From the NCBI RefSeq assembly GCF_000348945.1, contig NZ_AOCK01000003.1:124001-188000 (forward strand): a DNA stretch of 64,000 nucleotides, written 5' to 3'. Origin of the DNA: Paeniglutamicibacter gangotriensis Lz1y. GTDB taxonomy: Bacteria; Actinomycetota; Actinomycetes; Actinomycetales; Micrococcaceae. The notes beneath the pieces are model-generated. The model had not been told where the DNA came from. It searched no databases and saw only the letters and a list, made by a program, of their open reading frames with translations. This document shows, one piece after another, positions 1-8,364 of this stretch; position 1 is the stretch's first letter; every line of letters begins with the position of its first letter. A program made the position numbers and the translations under genes.

Positions 1-495
1 ATCGTCGGCGATCGCCTGGGCCAGCATGGTGTAGGCATCTTGCGGGTTCGAGGGGGAAACGACCCGCAGCCCGGCGGTGTGAGCGAAGTAAGCCTCGGGA
101 GATTCGGAGTGGTGTTCCGGGGAGCCGATGCCTCCGCCGAAGGGGATGCGGATGGTGACCGGGAGCTTGACGTTTCCGCGCGAGCGGAAATGCATCTTGG
201 CCAGCTGGGACACGATCTGGTCGAAGGCGGGGTAGACGAAACCGTCGAACTGGATTTCCACCACGGGTCGGTAGCCGCGGAATGCCAGGCCGATCGCGGC
301 ACCCACGATGCCGGACTCGGCCAACGGGGTATCGATGACACGGTGCTGTCCGAAGTCTTTTTGCAGACCGTCGGTGATCCGGAAGACTCCGCCGAGCTTG
401 CCGATGTCCTCGCCCATCAGCAGAACCTTGTCATCGCGTTCCATCGAGTCGCGCAGCGAGGTGTTCAGGGCCTGGGAGAAAGTAAGTGATGTCAT
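1..495 (-). CDS. 2-oxoacid dehydrogenase E1 component, beta subunit (partial, 3' end outside window)
   Basis: Beta subunit of the thiamine-diphosphate E1 of a pyruvate or branched-chain 2-oxoacid dehydrogenase complex, which decarboxylates the 2-oxoacid and acylates E2. The visible 165 residues start MTSLTFSQALNTSL and carry the family pattern of an early GEDIG loop (GVFRITDGL after it), DTPLAE and the G-F-V-Y-PAFDQI core helix, ending at the window edge. The ATG overlaps the stop of the alpha gene (ATGA), so the two are translationally coupled. Substrate class cannot be decided from this fragment; the Lrp-type regulator next door favours a branched-chain role (inference). Confidence 0.9.
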   Translation of the reverse strand, partial: MTSLTFSQALNTSLRDSMERDDKVLLMGEDIGKLGGVFRITDGLQKDFGQHRVIDTPLAESGIVGAAIGLAFRGYRPVVEIQFDGFVYPAFDQIVSQLAKMHFRSRGNVKLPVTIRIPFGGGIGSPEHHSESPEAYFAHTAGLRVVSPSNPQDAYTMLAQAIADD

Positions 496-1613
496 TTGGC
501 GGCCTCCGCTTCCTGGGCAAAACCGGAAAGGTAGTTTGCGTAGTTTTCACGTTGCTCATCCAACCGGGGGTGCGGGTGGCTGTAGACGTTGGTGAAGAGG
601 TCCTCGACCTCGGGATCGGGCATCGAGGTGATGGCTTCACGCAACCCGGCGGCCATATCGTTGGTGGCCTTTTCGGTGCGTTGCTTGAGTTCCTCGAGGT
701 CGGCTCCGAGTCCTCCCAGGTGTGCGGCGATGCGGTCCAGTGGATCCTTGGCCGCCCATTCCTCGAGTTCCAGCGCGTCCCGGTACCGGGTGGGGTCATC
801 GGCGGTGGTATGTGCACCCATCCGGTAGGTCACTGCCTCGATGAACGCCGGTCCGCTTCCGGTGCGCACGTGGGCCAGGGCTGCACGGGTGGCTGCCATG
901 ACGGCGATGACGTCGTTGCCGTCTACCCGCCAGGTGGCCAACCCGAAGCCGGCCGCGCGATCTGCGATGTATCCGGTGGTCTGGGTGCTTACCGGTTCGG
1001 AAATGGCCCAGTGGTTGTTCTGGCAGAAGAACACGACCGGTGCCTGGTAGCTGGCGGCGAAGACCATGGCCTCGCTGACATCTCCCTGGCTGGTGGCCCC
1101 GTCACCGAAGTAGGCGATGGCCGCGGCCTGCGAGCCATCAAACTTCAGCCCCATTGCGTAGCCTGCGGCGTGCAGGGTCTGGGCGCCAATGACGATCTGC
1201 TGGTTGGCCATGTTGACCTCGTAGGGGTTCCACCCGCTGGGGGCAGCCCCTCGCCACATGCGCAGCAAGTCGTGCGGGTCGATGCCGCGGCAATATGCCA
1301 CACCATGCTCGCGGTAGGAAGGGAAGATGAAGTCATCATGCTCTAGGGCGCGGCCGGAACCGATCTGCGAGGCTTCCTGGCCCAGCAGCGGGGCCCAAAG
1401 CCCCAGCTCTCCCTGACGTTGCAGGGCGGTGCCCTCCATGTCGAGGCGGCGGATGCAGGCCATGTCGATATAAAGCTTTTCCAGGGCCGGGACGTCAAGG
1501 TCCTTGACCCATTCGTCAAGCTCGGGGCAGGGCCGACGGGTCCCGTCGGGGGCCACCACCTGAAGGTAGTTTTCGGTTTCCTCGGGGGCCGGGGAATCAA
1601 ACGTGAGGGACAC
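492..1613 (-). CDS. 2-oxoacid dehydrogenase E1 component, alpha subunit
   Basis: Alpha subunit of the ThDP-dependent E1 (PdhA/BkdA family). The ThDP-binding motif starts GDGATSQGDVSEAM and ends QNNHWAIS, and the phosphorylation-loop region TTADDPTRYR is present. I chose the GTG at 1613 (373 aa, VSLTFDSPAPEE) because AAAGGA lies about 8 nt upstream; an in-frame ATG at 1622 and longer forms up to 1703 are possible. It leads the operon with the beta subunit, with an ATGA overlap, and is divergent from the Lrp-like regulator. Pyruvate versus branched-chain oxoacid specificity is not settled by sequence alone. Confidence 0.93.
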   Translation of the reverse strand: MSLTFDSPAPEETENYLQVVAPDGTRRPCPELDEWVKDLDVPALEKLYIDMACIRRLDMEGTALQRQGELGLWAPLLGQEASQIGSGRALEHDDFIFPSYREHGVAYCRGIDPHDLLRMWRGAAPSGWNPYEVNMANQQIVIGAQTLHAAGYAMGLKFDGSQAAAIAYFGDGATSQGDVSEAMVFAASYQAPVVFFCQNNHWAISEPVSTQTTGYIADRAAGFGLATWRVDGNDVIAVMAATRAALAHVRTGSGPAFIEAVTYRMGAHTTADDPTRYRDALELEEWAAKDPLDRIAAHLGGLGADLEELKQRTEKATNDMAAGLREAITSMPDPEVEDLFTNVYSHPHPRLDEQRENYANYLSGFAQEAEAAK

Positions 1614-1756
1614 GGTCAGCATCCTTTGCATCGATTGCGGAAACAGTCGCGGCATTCCGGTGGGACGTAACGCTCCTGCCAGGCGGAGCCTCATCGCCCT
1701 CACCTACCTGTGATGCTACTCACAGAATGCAGTCCGCACAATCCTTCGAATCAGGA

Positions 1757-1814
1757 TTGGGCAACATGCACTATCCACGACCCTCACACGGTGCTAATCT
1801 TGCGCAATATGCAA
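1757..1814. promoter_or_regulatory. Two Lrp-like operator candidates, helically phased
   Basis: Two related 15-bp sites lie between the divergent E1 alpha and Lrp genes: TTGGGCAACATGCAC at 1757-1771 and TTGCGCAATATGCAA at 1800-1814. The second is a good inverted repeat (TTGC...GCAA). Their starts are 43 bp apart, close to four helical turns, as expected for a multimeric Lrp/AsnC protein. The second overlaps the proposed regulator start codon at 1809, which suggests autoregulation. Pattern seen; function inferred. Confidence 0.45.
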
Positions 1815-2330
1815 CACTTGGACACCACCGACCTGCGCATCCTGTCCGCGATGTGCGCCCGCCCCAAAGCCAGCGCCGTGGCCTTGGCCACCGAACTGAG
1901 CCTGAGCCGCAACACCGTCCAAGCCCGACTGGTCAGGCTTGAATCCAACGGTGCGCTGCTGCCCTTCGAACAACGGGTCAATCCCGCCGCCCTAGGCTTC
2001 GGGCTGGTCAGCTTCGTGCACATCCACGTCCAGCAACGTTTGCTGGGCCAGATCGTCGAACAGCTCAAGGCCATCCCGGAAATCATCGAGGCACACGGGG
2101 TCACCGGTTCTGCCGATATTCTGGCCCGCGTGGTGGCATCCGGCGCCGAGGAGCTCTTCCGGGTTAACGGCCAGATTCTGGCCATCGAGGGGGTGGAACG
2201 CGCGGACACCTCCCTATCAATGGCCGAGCTCATCCCCCACCGCACCACCTCGCTGATGGACCTGCGCTTGGCAGCAGGAAACGGTACCGGCTCCAGATCC
2301 ACGGGCAGTGCTGCAGAAGTCGCCGGCTAA
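1809..2330 (+). CDS. Lrp/AsnC family transcriptional regulator
   Basis: DNA-binding regulator of 173 aa. The N-terminal winged HTH (residues about 3-60, LDTTDLRILSAM...LSLSRNTVQARL) is followed by an Lrp/AsnC ligand-binding (RAM) domain with GVTGSADILARV and a C-terminal S-M-A-E-L-I-P strand. The ATG at 1809 was chosen because the HTH begins directly after it; upstream residues back to 1710 show no family similarity. No clear ribosome binding site is seen. It is divergent from the E1 genes, the usual arrangement for a bkd-type regulator that responds to branched-chain amino or keto acids (inference). Confidence 0.9.
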   Translation: MQHLDTTDLRILSAMCARPKASAVALATELSLSRNTVQARLVRLESNGALLPFEQRVNPAALGFGLVSFVHIHVQQRLLGQIVEQLKAIPEIIEAHGVTGSADILARVVASGAEELFRVNGQILAIEGVERADTSLSMAELIPHRTTSLMDLRLAAGNGTGSRSTGSAAEVAG

Positions 2331-2422
2331 ATTTTCTCCCGCATCCGCTGGCCGCATCCCGGACTTTCGATGCGTTCAAGCTCAACCCCTGGCCACTGGC
2401 CGGCCCCGGGCAAACCAAAGGC

Positions 2423-2458
2423 GGTGTGGTTCCTTTCCGTCCGGGAAGGAACCACACC
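2423..2458. terminator. Bidirectional terminator hairpin
   Basis: A 13-bp perfect stem (GGTGTGGTTCCTT pairing with its complement), extended by three further pairs, with a 4-nt loop. It lies between the convergent Lrp gene and the symporter gene. Confidence 0.8.
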
Positions 2459-2488
2459 GACTTGGCGGCAATCAGTCGATCAGCGGTA

Positions 2489-4117
2489 TTAGTGGTCGAC
2501 GGCCTTTTCGGCGCCGATACCTGTGAGCGAGCGGACTTCCATTTCTGCGGACTTGATCGGGTCCTCGGTGTTCTTATCCAGCACCGAACCCAACCAGCCC
2601 AGGATGAAGGCCAGCGGGATCGAGACGATGCCCGGGTTGGCCAGCGGGAAGATCGCAAAGTCCGCGCCCGGGATCATGGAGGTCTCCAGACCCGACATGA
2701 CCGGCGAGAAGACGATCAGCAAGATGGCCGAGCCGAGGCCGCCCACCATGGACCAGACAGCGCCCTGGGTGGTGAACTTCTTCCAGAACAGCGAGTACAG
2801 AATGGTCGGCAGGTTGGCCGAGGCGGCGACAGCGAAGGCCAAGGCCACCAGGAAGGCAACGTTCTGACCCTGCGCACCGATGCCACCGAGGATGGCGAAG
2901 ACGCCGATGACCACCACCGTGCGGCGGGCCACCTTCATTTCCTTCTCCGGGGTGCTCTTGCCCTTGGCAATCACCGAGGCGTAAACATCGTGGGCGAAGG
3001 ATGCAGCAGCGGTGATGGTCAGCCCGGCAACCACCGCAAGGATCGTGGCGAAGGCAACCGCGGAGATCAAGCCCAGCAGCAACGGGCCGCCGAGTTCGAA
3101 GGCCAGCAGCGGGGCTGCGGAGTTCACGCCGCCCGGGGCGGCCTTGATCTTGTCTGCACCGATCATCGCTCCGGCGCCGTATCCAAGCACCAGGGTGAAG
3201 AGGTAGAAGGCGCCGATGAGCCAGATGGCCCAGACCACCGAGCGGCGGGCTTCCTTGGCCGTGGGAACCGTGTAGAAACGCATCAGCACGTGCGGCAGCC
3301 CGGCGGTGCCGAGCACCAGGGCCAGAGCCAGGGAGATGAAGTCGATCTTCGAGGTCTCCGACTTGCCGTACTGAAGTCCCGGGTTCAGGATGTCAGGGGT
3401 GCCTGCGGATTCAACCGCGGCACCGAGCAGTGCGGAGAAGTTGAAGCCGTAGGCTGCCAGCACCATGATCGTCATGAGGAAGGCTCCGGCAATCAGCAGG
3501 CAGGCCTTGATGATCTGCACCCAGGTGGTGCCCTTCATGCCACCGATGAGTACGTAGACAATCATCAGCGCGCCGACCACGACGATGACCAGTGACTGGC
3601 CCATCCTGCTATCGATACCCAGCAACAGGGAAACCAGTGCACCGGCACCGGCCATCTGTGCCAGCAGGTAGAAGACGCAGACCGCGAGGGTGGAGATCGC
3701 CGCGGCGATGCGCACCGGGCGCTGCTTCAGACGGAAGGAGAGCACATCGGCCATGGTGAATTTGCCGGTGTTGCGCAGCAGTTCGGCGACCAGCAGCAGG
3801 GCCACGAGCCAGGCGACCAGGAAACCGATGGAGTACAGGAATCCGTCGTAGCCGTTGATGGCGATGGCGCCAACAATGCCTAGGAAGGATGCTGCCGAGA
3901 GGTAGTCACCGGCGATTGCGGTGCCGTTCTGGGTTCCGGTGAAGGAACGCCCGCCGGCGTAGTAGTCGGCGGCGGTCTTGTTATTGCTCGAGGCCTTGAG
4001 CACCACCACCAGGGTGATGCCCACGAAGATGCCGAAGATGCCGATATTAACCCACGGGTTGCCGACCTGGGTCGACTCCGCGGCCGCGGCGAGGACCGAA
4101 GCACTCAAAATGTTCAT
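2489..4117 (-). CDS. actP: Cation:monocarboxylate (acetate-type) symporter, SSS family
   Basis: Inner-membrane sodium/solute symporter of the ActP/MctC branch, 542 aa with about 13 hydrophobic segments. Family hallmarks include ADYYAGGRSFTGTQNG, AGDYLSAASFLGI near residues 70-82, and GTAGLPHVLMRFYTVP. It presumably imports acetate or related short monocarboxylates. A strong Shine-Dalgarno (GGAAGGGGAG) precedes the ATG, and the gene starts 3 nt after the DUF485 gene, so the two form an operon. A CRP/GlxR-like site lies upstream of the pair. A paralogue sits at 8783-10270. Confidence 0.93.
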   Translation of the reverse strand: MNILSASVLAAAAESTQVGNPWVNIGIFGIFVGITLVVVLKASSNNKTAADYYAGGRSFTGTQNGTAIAGDYLSAASFLGIVGAIAINGYDGFLYSIGFLVAWLVALLLVAELLRNTGKFTMADVLSFRLKQRPVRIAAAISTLAVCVFYLLAQMAGAGALVSLLLGIDSRMGQSLVIVVVGALMIVYVLIGGMKGTTWVQIIKACLLIAGAFLMTIMVLAAYGFNFSALLGAAVESAGTPDILNPGLQYGKSETSKIDFISLALALVLGTAGLPHVLMRFYTVPTAKEARRSVVWAIWLIGAFYLFTLVLGYGAGAMIGADKIKAAPGGVNSAAPLLAFELGGPLLLGLISAVAFATILAVVAGLTITAAASFAHDVYASVIAKGKSTPEKEMKVARRTVVVIGVFAILGGIGAQGQNVAFLVALAFAVAASANLPTILYSLFWKKFTTQGAVWSMVGGLGSAILLIVFSPVMSGLETSMIPGADFAIFPLANPGIVSIPLAFILGWLGSVLDKNTEDPIKSAEMEVRSLTGIGAEKAVDH

Positions 4118-4120
4118 GGT

Positions 4121-4465
4121 CTACTCCCCTTCCTGTGCTTCGAGGCGCGTGCGGATCGCAGTGGCCTTCGGGTCGATCTTCTTATTGCTGTAGGACACAT
4201 ACGCGGCGGTGATGCCGAAGGTGGAGACAAACTGCAACAGACCCAGTAACAGACCCATGTTGAAGTTGCCCCACACCTTGATGGACATGAATTCGTGCGC
4301 GTAGTCCGCCAACAAAACATAGGCGAAGTACCACAACAGGAAAAAGACGGCCATCGGGAACACGAAGCTGCGGTGAGTCTTGCGCAGATCCTTGAACTCG
4401 GCCGATTCTTGCTCCTGCACAAAATCTATGCCGGTTCCAAGATCCGATTCTTCGGTGGTGCTCAT
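4121..4465 (-). CDS. DUF485 small membrane protein
   Basis: A 114-aa inner-membrane protein with two transmembrane helices (about residues 32-54 and 67-92) in the DUF485 arrangement, including FVFPMAVFFLLWYFAYVLL. DUF485 genes (YjcH type) typically lie just before actP and are thought to support the symporter, but their biochemical role is not established. A strong GAAGGAGG site precedes the ATG. First gene of the two-gene operon with the symporter. Confidence 0.9.
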   Translation of the reverse strand: MSTTEESDLGTGIDFVQEQESAEFKDLRKTHRSFVFPMAVFFLLWYFAYVLLADYAHEFMSIKVWGNFNMGLLLGLLQFVSTFGITAAYVSYSNKKIDPKATAIRTRLEAQEGE

Positions 4466-4560
4466 GATTCCTCCTTCTCAAGGGATTCAAGGCGCCAGGT
4501 GCTATACCTCTTGGTGCTAACCCGGCTCATCGCTGGACTGTTAGGCAGGCCACCTGGCTT

Positions 4561-4576
4561 GGTGACTAAGATCACT
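4561..4576. promoter_or_regulatory. CRP/GlxR-like operator
   Basis: GGTGACTAAGATCACT has GTGA and TCAC arms separated by 6 bp, matching the GlxR/CRP pattern TGTGA-N6-TCACA. It lies about 95 bp upstream of the DUF485 start and 132 bp upstream of the divergent kinase. Acetate uptake genes are known GlxR targets in Corynebacterium; control here is inferred. Confidence 0.5.
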
Positions 4577-4707
4577 GTGCTGCATGGGCGCATCCGGCGG
4601 AAAGGGGGCCGGACCGGGCAACCGCCAAGCGGTCCCCGGCATGCGCCAAGCGGTGTCGCGCGGCGACGAACGGCACGCCGGTTTCGGCTCCGCGTACGCT
4701 GGTAATC

Positions 4708-5904
4708 ATGCTCTCCACCGCACTGCAAATGACCCTCATCGTGGCCACTGTCGTGGTCGGCGGCGCCCTGGTGGGCTACCTCGGGTTCAAGATCGCCCGC
4801 TCCACCCGCGACTTGGGCACCGACGCCGAAAAAGCCACGTTCGAGACCCTGCACCAGGTCTCCGTCGCGGCCCCGCACCTGGCCCAGGGGTTAACCCCCG
4901 AGGGTGCCGCCACCGCTTCGAAGCACCTGCGCTCGCTGCTGGCGGCCCAGGCGTTGCTGATCACCGACAACTCCGCGGTGCTTGCGGTGGACGGAACCCT
5001 CCCCGAGGACGAGCACCGCGGCACTGCCGCCGCCCTCGAGCTTGCCGCCACCGCGCTGTCCACCACCCGCACCCAGGTCAAACGCTCGGACTCCGCCGAC
5101 ATGGTCTGCGCCCCGATCATGGTCGGAGACACCCCGGTGGGCACCGTCTGCGCCTACATCCCGCGCGCGGGCGCAGGGTTTGTCCGCGCGGTGGCCGAGG
5201 TCGCCGACTGGGTTGCCGCACAGGTGGGCCTGGCCGAGCTTGATGCCTCCCGCGCGCTACTCATGGAGGCCGAGGTCCGCGCGCTGCGCGCCCAGATCAG
5301 CCCGCATTTCATCTACAACTCACTGAACGCGATCGCCTCATTCATCAACACCGACCCGGCCCGAGCACGTGAGCTGGTGGTGGAGTTCGCCGACTTCACC
5401 CGCTATTCCTTCCGCCGGCACGGAGACTTCACCACGCTGGCCGAGGAACTGACAGCCATCGATAGATACCTGCTGCTGGAAAAGGCACGCTTCGGCGAAC
5501 GCATCAGGGTTTCCCTGGCCATTGCCCCGGAGGTGCTGGCCACCGCCATCCCTTTTTTGAGTCTGCAACCGCTGGTGGAAAATGCTGTGCGCCACGGACT
5601 AGAGTCCAAGCCCGGCGGCGGAAGGATCACCATCAGCGCCTCTGACTCCGGGGAGTACGCGTTGATCACCGTGGAGGACGACGGGGTGGGCATCGACCCG
5701 GTGGCCCTGCAGGCGGTGCTGGCTGGCACCACCGAATCCATCCATGTGGGCCTGCGCAATGTGGATGTGCGACTACGCCAGGTGTACGGGGATGCCCATG
5801 GGCTGGTCATCGACACCGCCCCGGGCGCCGGCACGCTGATCACCATGCGCATCCCCAAGTTCCGCCCCGGGGTGGAACCTTCGGCTCCGGCCTCGGTCGG
5901 CTAG
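4708..5904 (+). CDS. LytS-type sensor histidine kinase
   Basis: Membrane-anchored kinase of 398 aa. It has one N-terminal transmembrane helix (residues 7-29), a GAF-like sensor region (about 45-165), a His_kinase (PF06580-type) domain with ISPHFIYNSLNAI (phospho-acceptor His200), and an ATPase domain with the N-box LVENAVRHGLE (Asn292) and EDDGVGID. The partner is almost certainly the LytTR regulator at 7648-8364, which in turn leads a symporter operon. In related genomes such kinase and regulator genes are adjacent; here a toxin-antitoxin cassette lies between them. The architecture recalls pyruvate-sensing BtsS/BtsR systems, so a monocarboxylate signal is plausible (inference). Confidence 0.92.
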   Translation: MLSTALQMTLIVATVVVGGALVGYLGFKIARSTRDLGTDAEKATFETLHQVSVAAPHLAQGLTPEGAATASKHLRSLLAAQALLITDNSAVLAVDGTLPEDEHRGTAAALELAATALSTTRTQVKRSDSADMVCAPIMVGDTPVGTVCAYIPRAGAGFVRAVAEVADWVAAQVGLAELDASRALLMEAEVRALRAQISPHFIYNSLNAIASFINTDPARARELVVEFADFTRYSFRRHGDFTTLAEELTAIDRYLLLEKARFGERIRVSLAIAPEVLATAIPFLSLQPLVENAVRHGLESKPGGGRITISASDSGEYALITVEDDGVGIDPVALQAVLAGTTESIHVGLRNVDVRLRQVYGDAHGLVIDTAPGAGTLITMRIPKFRPGVEPSAPASVG

Positions 5905-5937
5905 ACCCCTTGCGCGCCAACCAAGAGGGAGGGATTA

Positions 5938-6834
5938 TCAGCGATCGGACAAGTACGTCGGTTCCGGCGTTGCGTATTCACCGAGTATCCGCTGGTATTC
6001 CTGCACCGTTGCCTCAGAATCATTAACGGCAACCACCAACTTGATATCGTCAAAGCTGGCCGCCTTCTCATCCGTAAAAAAATCAACAGCGTTTCTGTTG
6101 CAGCAGCTGATTGCTTTCCCTCCCTGATACATCGAGGTAATAGCGGCACTCAGGGTGAATCGTCCACCTTCGGTCGAACGACCTTCAATGGTCGCATTTC
6201 TGCCCTGCGCCCAGCGGGTATAAGCCTGTTCAAGTGCAGTCGCCAGTTCGACTTCAACGTCGAGAATGACGACCTTCCGATAGTCATGCAGTTCAAGGGC
6301 TTCCAAGAGGTAAGGCCCCCTGCCTTCCCACGACAAGGTTCCCTCAATCACGATATTTTCACCGGCCTCAAGACATCTCGTCATGATCTGATCGGCCAAG
6401 AACACACTTTCGTTATGGACCAGCGAAGACAACTCATTGAGCATCACGGGGTACCCATCCGCCAACAAGGTCGACATTTGTGGGTCGAACCGCCCCGAAT
6501 TACGTGCCTCCGCAAGCAACTTCAGCTTGATCCGATCGGCATCGATTTTTCTCCAGCCCTTCTCAACAAGATTGAACTCGTCAATGCGGGTCGATTTCCC
6601 TGCGCCCGGAGGGCCTGCAGTAATGAGCACGGCAAACTCGGCACCCTTTTCTATTTCGTCGCCATCTTCTGAAAGGAACTCGTCGATCAGGCGACGCTGA
6701 AACCTGATGCGGTCGGAGCTGACGGGTTTATCCGGTCGATAAGTAGCGAGTACCGAGTTCCTGTCAAATGACGCCCCCGGCTTCGAGAGCTCGTTTAGTT
6801 CCCGTTCTACCAGTCGCAGCGCGTCTGATGCCAC
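5938..6834 (-). CDS. Zeta-toxin-family kinase
   Basis: Protein of 298 aa with a P-loop kinase core of the zeta toxin type. Walker A AGPPGAGKST lies at residues 73-82, followed by KIDADRIK (96-103) and a late R-W-A-Q-G-R region. Zeta toxins phosphorylate UDP-GlcNAc and block wall synthesis; that this protein does so is inferred from family. It starts with GTG one base after the stop of the upstream HTH gene, giving tight antitoxin-toxin coupling. Codon and base use is visibly less GC-rich than the flanking kinase and regulator genes, consistent with transfer. Confidence 0.85.
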   Translation of the reverse strand: MASDALRLVERELNELSKPGASFDRNSVLATYRPDKPVSSDRIRFQRRLIDEFLSEDGDEIEKGAEFAVLITAGPPGAGKSTRIDEFNLVEKGWRKIDADRIKLKLLAEARNSGRFDPQMSTLLADGYPVMLNELSSLVHNESVFLADQIMTRCLEAGENIVIEGTLSWEGRGPYLLEALELHDYRKVVILDVEVELATALEQAYTRWAQGRNATIEGRSTEGGRFTLSAAITSMYQGGKAISCCNRNAVDFFTDEKAASFDDIKLVVAVNDSEATVQEYQRILGEYATPEPTYLSDR

Positions 6835-6835
6835 G

Positions 6836-7267
6836 CTACTCAGCCGCGCTTGTTACGACCTTGCAAAGCTCTTCATAATCGTCCACGTCAATCAGATCCC
6901 GGTGGAAAGCGTCAGTAATCTCATCCCAGCTTCCACGCGTCAGGACGCTCTCGGGATTCGAAGGTTCTGCATCTTCACCAAAGGTGAATGGCCATTGGCG
7001 AAGTGTCTCCATCATTTGTGCATGGCTGATCCTCTCTGCGTGAAATTGCAGGATGACTACGCGCGGGGTTTCTCGCAACAGACTGGGAAAGTTTTTGATC
7101 TTGCGTAGCATCCGATGTATCTCCGGCTGGGAGACACCTAGTCGCATAGCAATATCCGCTTGCCCTAGTCCCTTTTCGTTTGCTTTTGCACATGCGCGCA
7201 AACGGTCCAGTCGGTTAAGCTCCCCAATCGCGAAGACCTGCGCCAGCTCATCGTGGATGGTCAACAT
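6836..7267 (-). CDS. HTH protein, probable antitoxin of the zeta cassette
   Basis: Protein of 143 aa if translation starts at the ATG at 7267 (MLTIHDELAQVF), which has GGAAGG 7 nt upstream; earlier ATGs at 7282 and 7297 are less well placed. A helix-turn-helix covers about residues 35-62 (GLGQADIAMRLGVSQPEIHRML); the acidic C-terminal half resembles no family I recognise. It precedes the toxin by one base. It is not the short helical epsilon antitoxin of Firmicutes, so neutralisation by this gene is inferred from position only. Confidence 0.75.
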   Translation of the reverse strand: MLTIHDELAQVFAIGELNRLDRLRACAKANEKGLGQADIAMRLGVSQPEIHRMLRKIKNFPSLLRETPRVVILQFHAERISHAQMMETLRQWPFTFGEDAEPSNPESVLTRGSWDEITDAFHRDLIDVDDYEELCKVVTSAAE

Positions 7268-7291
7268 CAGGTGTCCTTCCATACGTTCCAG

Positions 7292-7304
7292 ATACATAAT
7301 GTAT
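7292..7304. promoter_or_regulatory. Palindromic operator/promoter of the toxin cassette
   Basis: ATACAT-A-ATGTAT is a perfect 13-bp palindrome 25 bp upstream of the antitoxin start. The TATACAT-like sequence on the minus strand resembles a -10 element, so binding here would block transcription. This is typical of autoregulated toxin-antitoxin operons. Confidence 0.45.
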
Positions 7305-7647
7305 AAGTAGAACGCTACTGCTCCCCCGCGCATTCCGACAGGGGCTGGGGACCAACAGAAATTTATCGCCGGGAAAACGCGTGAGCGCCACCGAGGTGGA
7401 AGTCGCTCCCGTTCTTCCTGCAGTTCGTACACACCACACTCGCCTGCGCCATGGCCCACTACCTACACCGAAACGGCAGATCGCTGGATCCTTGCGGAAA
7501 GGGGTAAGTCCGCGCTGAAAACTTCTGCGCAAGCTTGGTCTTTTGTGCCACGTCTACCGGCATGTGATTCGGAGGTCGACACACCTGCCTCTCCCGAAGT
7601 AGCGCGCCCCTACAGGTTCGTCCGGGTTGCCGGGTAAAATGTCTTCC
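7305..7647. other. Spacer between toxin cassette and response-regulator gene
   Basis: About 340 bases with no convincing gene on either strand. It probably contains the right border of the inserted cassette and whatever promoter now drives the regulator. I found no clear direct repeat matching the left side near 5905-5937. Confidence 0.4.
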
Positions 7648-8364
7648 ATGATTAATGTGGTCGTGGCCGATGACGAATTGCCTGCCGTCGAGGAATTGGC
7701 ATATTTGCTGTCGCTCGATTCGAGGGTGGGAACCATCCATCGCGCCAATTCCGGGGCCGAGGCGCTCAAGGCCCTCGAGGAATTCGAGGTCGACGCCCTC
7801 TTCTTGGATATCCACATGCCCGCGCTCTCCGGACTGGACATCGCCCGGGTCATTTCCCGCTTTACTCGGCCCCCGGCGGTCGTCTTCGTCACCGCCGATG
7901 AAGACCAAGCCCTGGAGGCCTTCGAACTGGCGGCCCTGGACTACGTGCTCAAACCCGTACGCCCCGAACGCCTGGCCGAGTCGATCCGCCGGATCTGCGA
8001 GCTGGCGGAGGAAGAAAGCGCCAAACCCGAGGTCGTCACGGTGGACCAGGGCGGGATCACCAAGATGATCCTGCGTGATGAGATCCGCTACGTACAGGCC
8101 CAGGGCGATTATGCCCGGCTGCACACCAAGGACGGCAGCTACCTGATCCGGGTGCCGCTCAACGACCTCGAGCAGCAATGGGGCTCCGCCGGCTACGTCC
8201 GCATCCACCGCTCCTACCTGGTCGCCATGGATAAGATCGACACCGTCAAGCTGGCCACCGGCAAGGCCGCGGTGCTCATCGGCGGCATCGAGCTGCCGGT
8301 CTCGCGCCGGGCCCTGCCCTATCTGCGTGAACGTCTGGCCGCCAACCGGGTCCGCCCGCTGTGA
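7648..8364 (+). CDS. LytTR-family response regulator
   Basis: Cytoplasmic two-component regulator of 238 aa. The receiver domain has acidic residues at 8-9, phospho-acceptor Asp54 (LFLDIHMP) and Lys102 (YVLKPVRP). The C-terminal LytTR DNA-binding domain (about 130-235) includes YVQAQGDYARLHT and GYVRIHRSYLV. Start chosen at MINVVVADDE; ATGs at 7627 and 7639 are alternatives and none has a strong ribosome site. The gene overlaps the next membrane gene by GTGA and heads an operon of regulator, DUF485-like protein and symporter. Likely partner: the kinase at 4708-5904. Confidence 0.93.
   Translation: MINVVVADDELPAVEELAYLLSLDSRVGTIHRANSGAEALKALEEFEVDALFLDIHMPALSGLDIARVISRFTRPPAVVFVTADEDQALEAFELAALDYVLKPVRPERLAESIRRICELAEEESAKPEVVTVDQGGITKMILRDEIRYVQAQGDYARLHTKDGSYLIRVPLNDLEQQWGSAGYVRIHRSYLVAMDKIDTVKLATGKAAVLIGGIELPVSRRALPYLRERLAANRVRPL

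Noticed and set aside
486-1346. Long plus-strand open frame over the E1 alpha gene, and many similar ones (2426-3595, 26734-28269, 28989-30047, 47061-48590)
   Set aside because: Mirror frames of high-GC genes on the other strand; none shows domains or ribosome sites.
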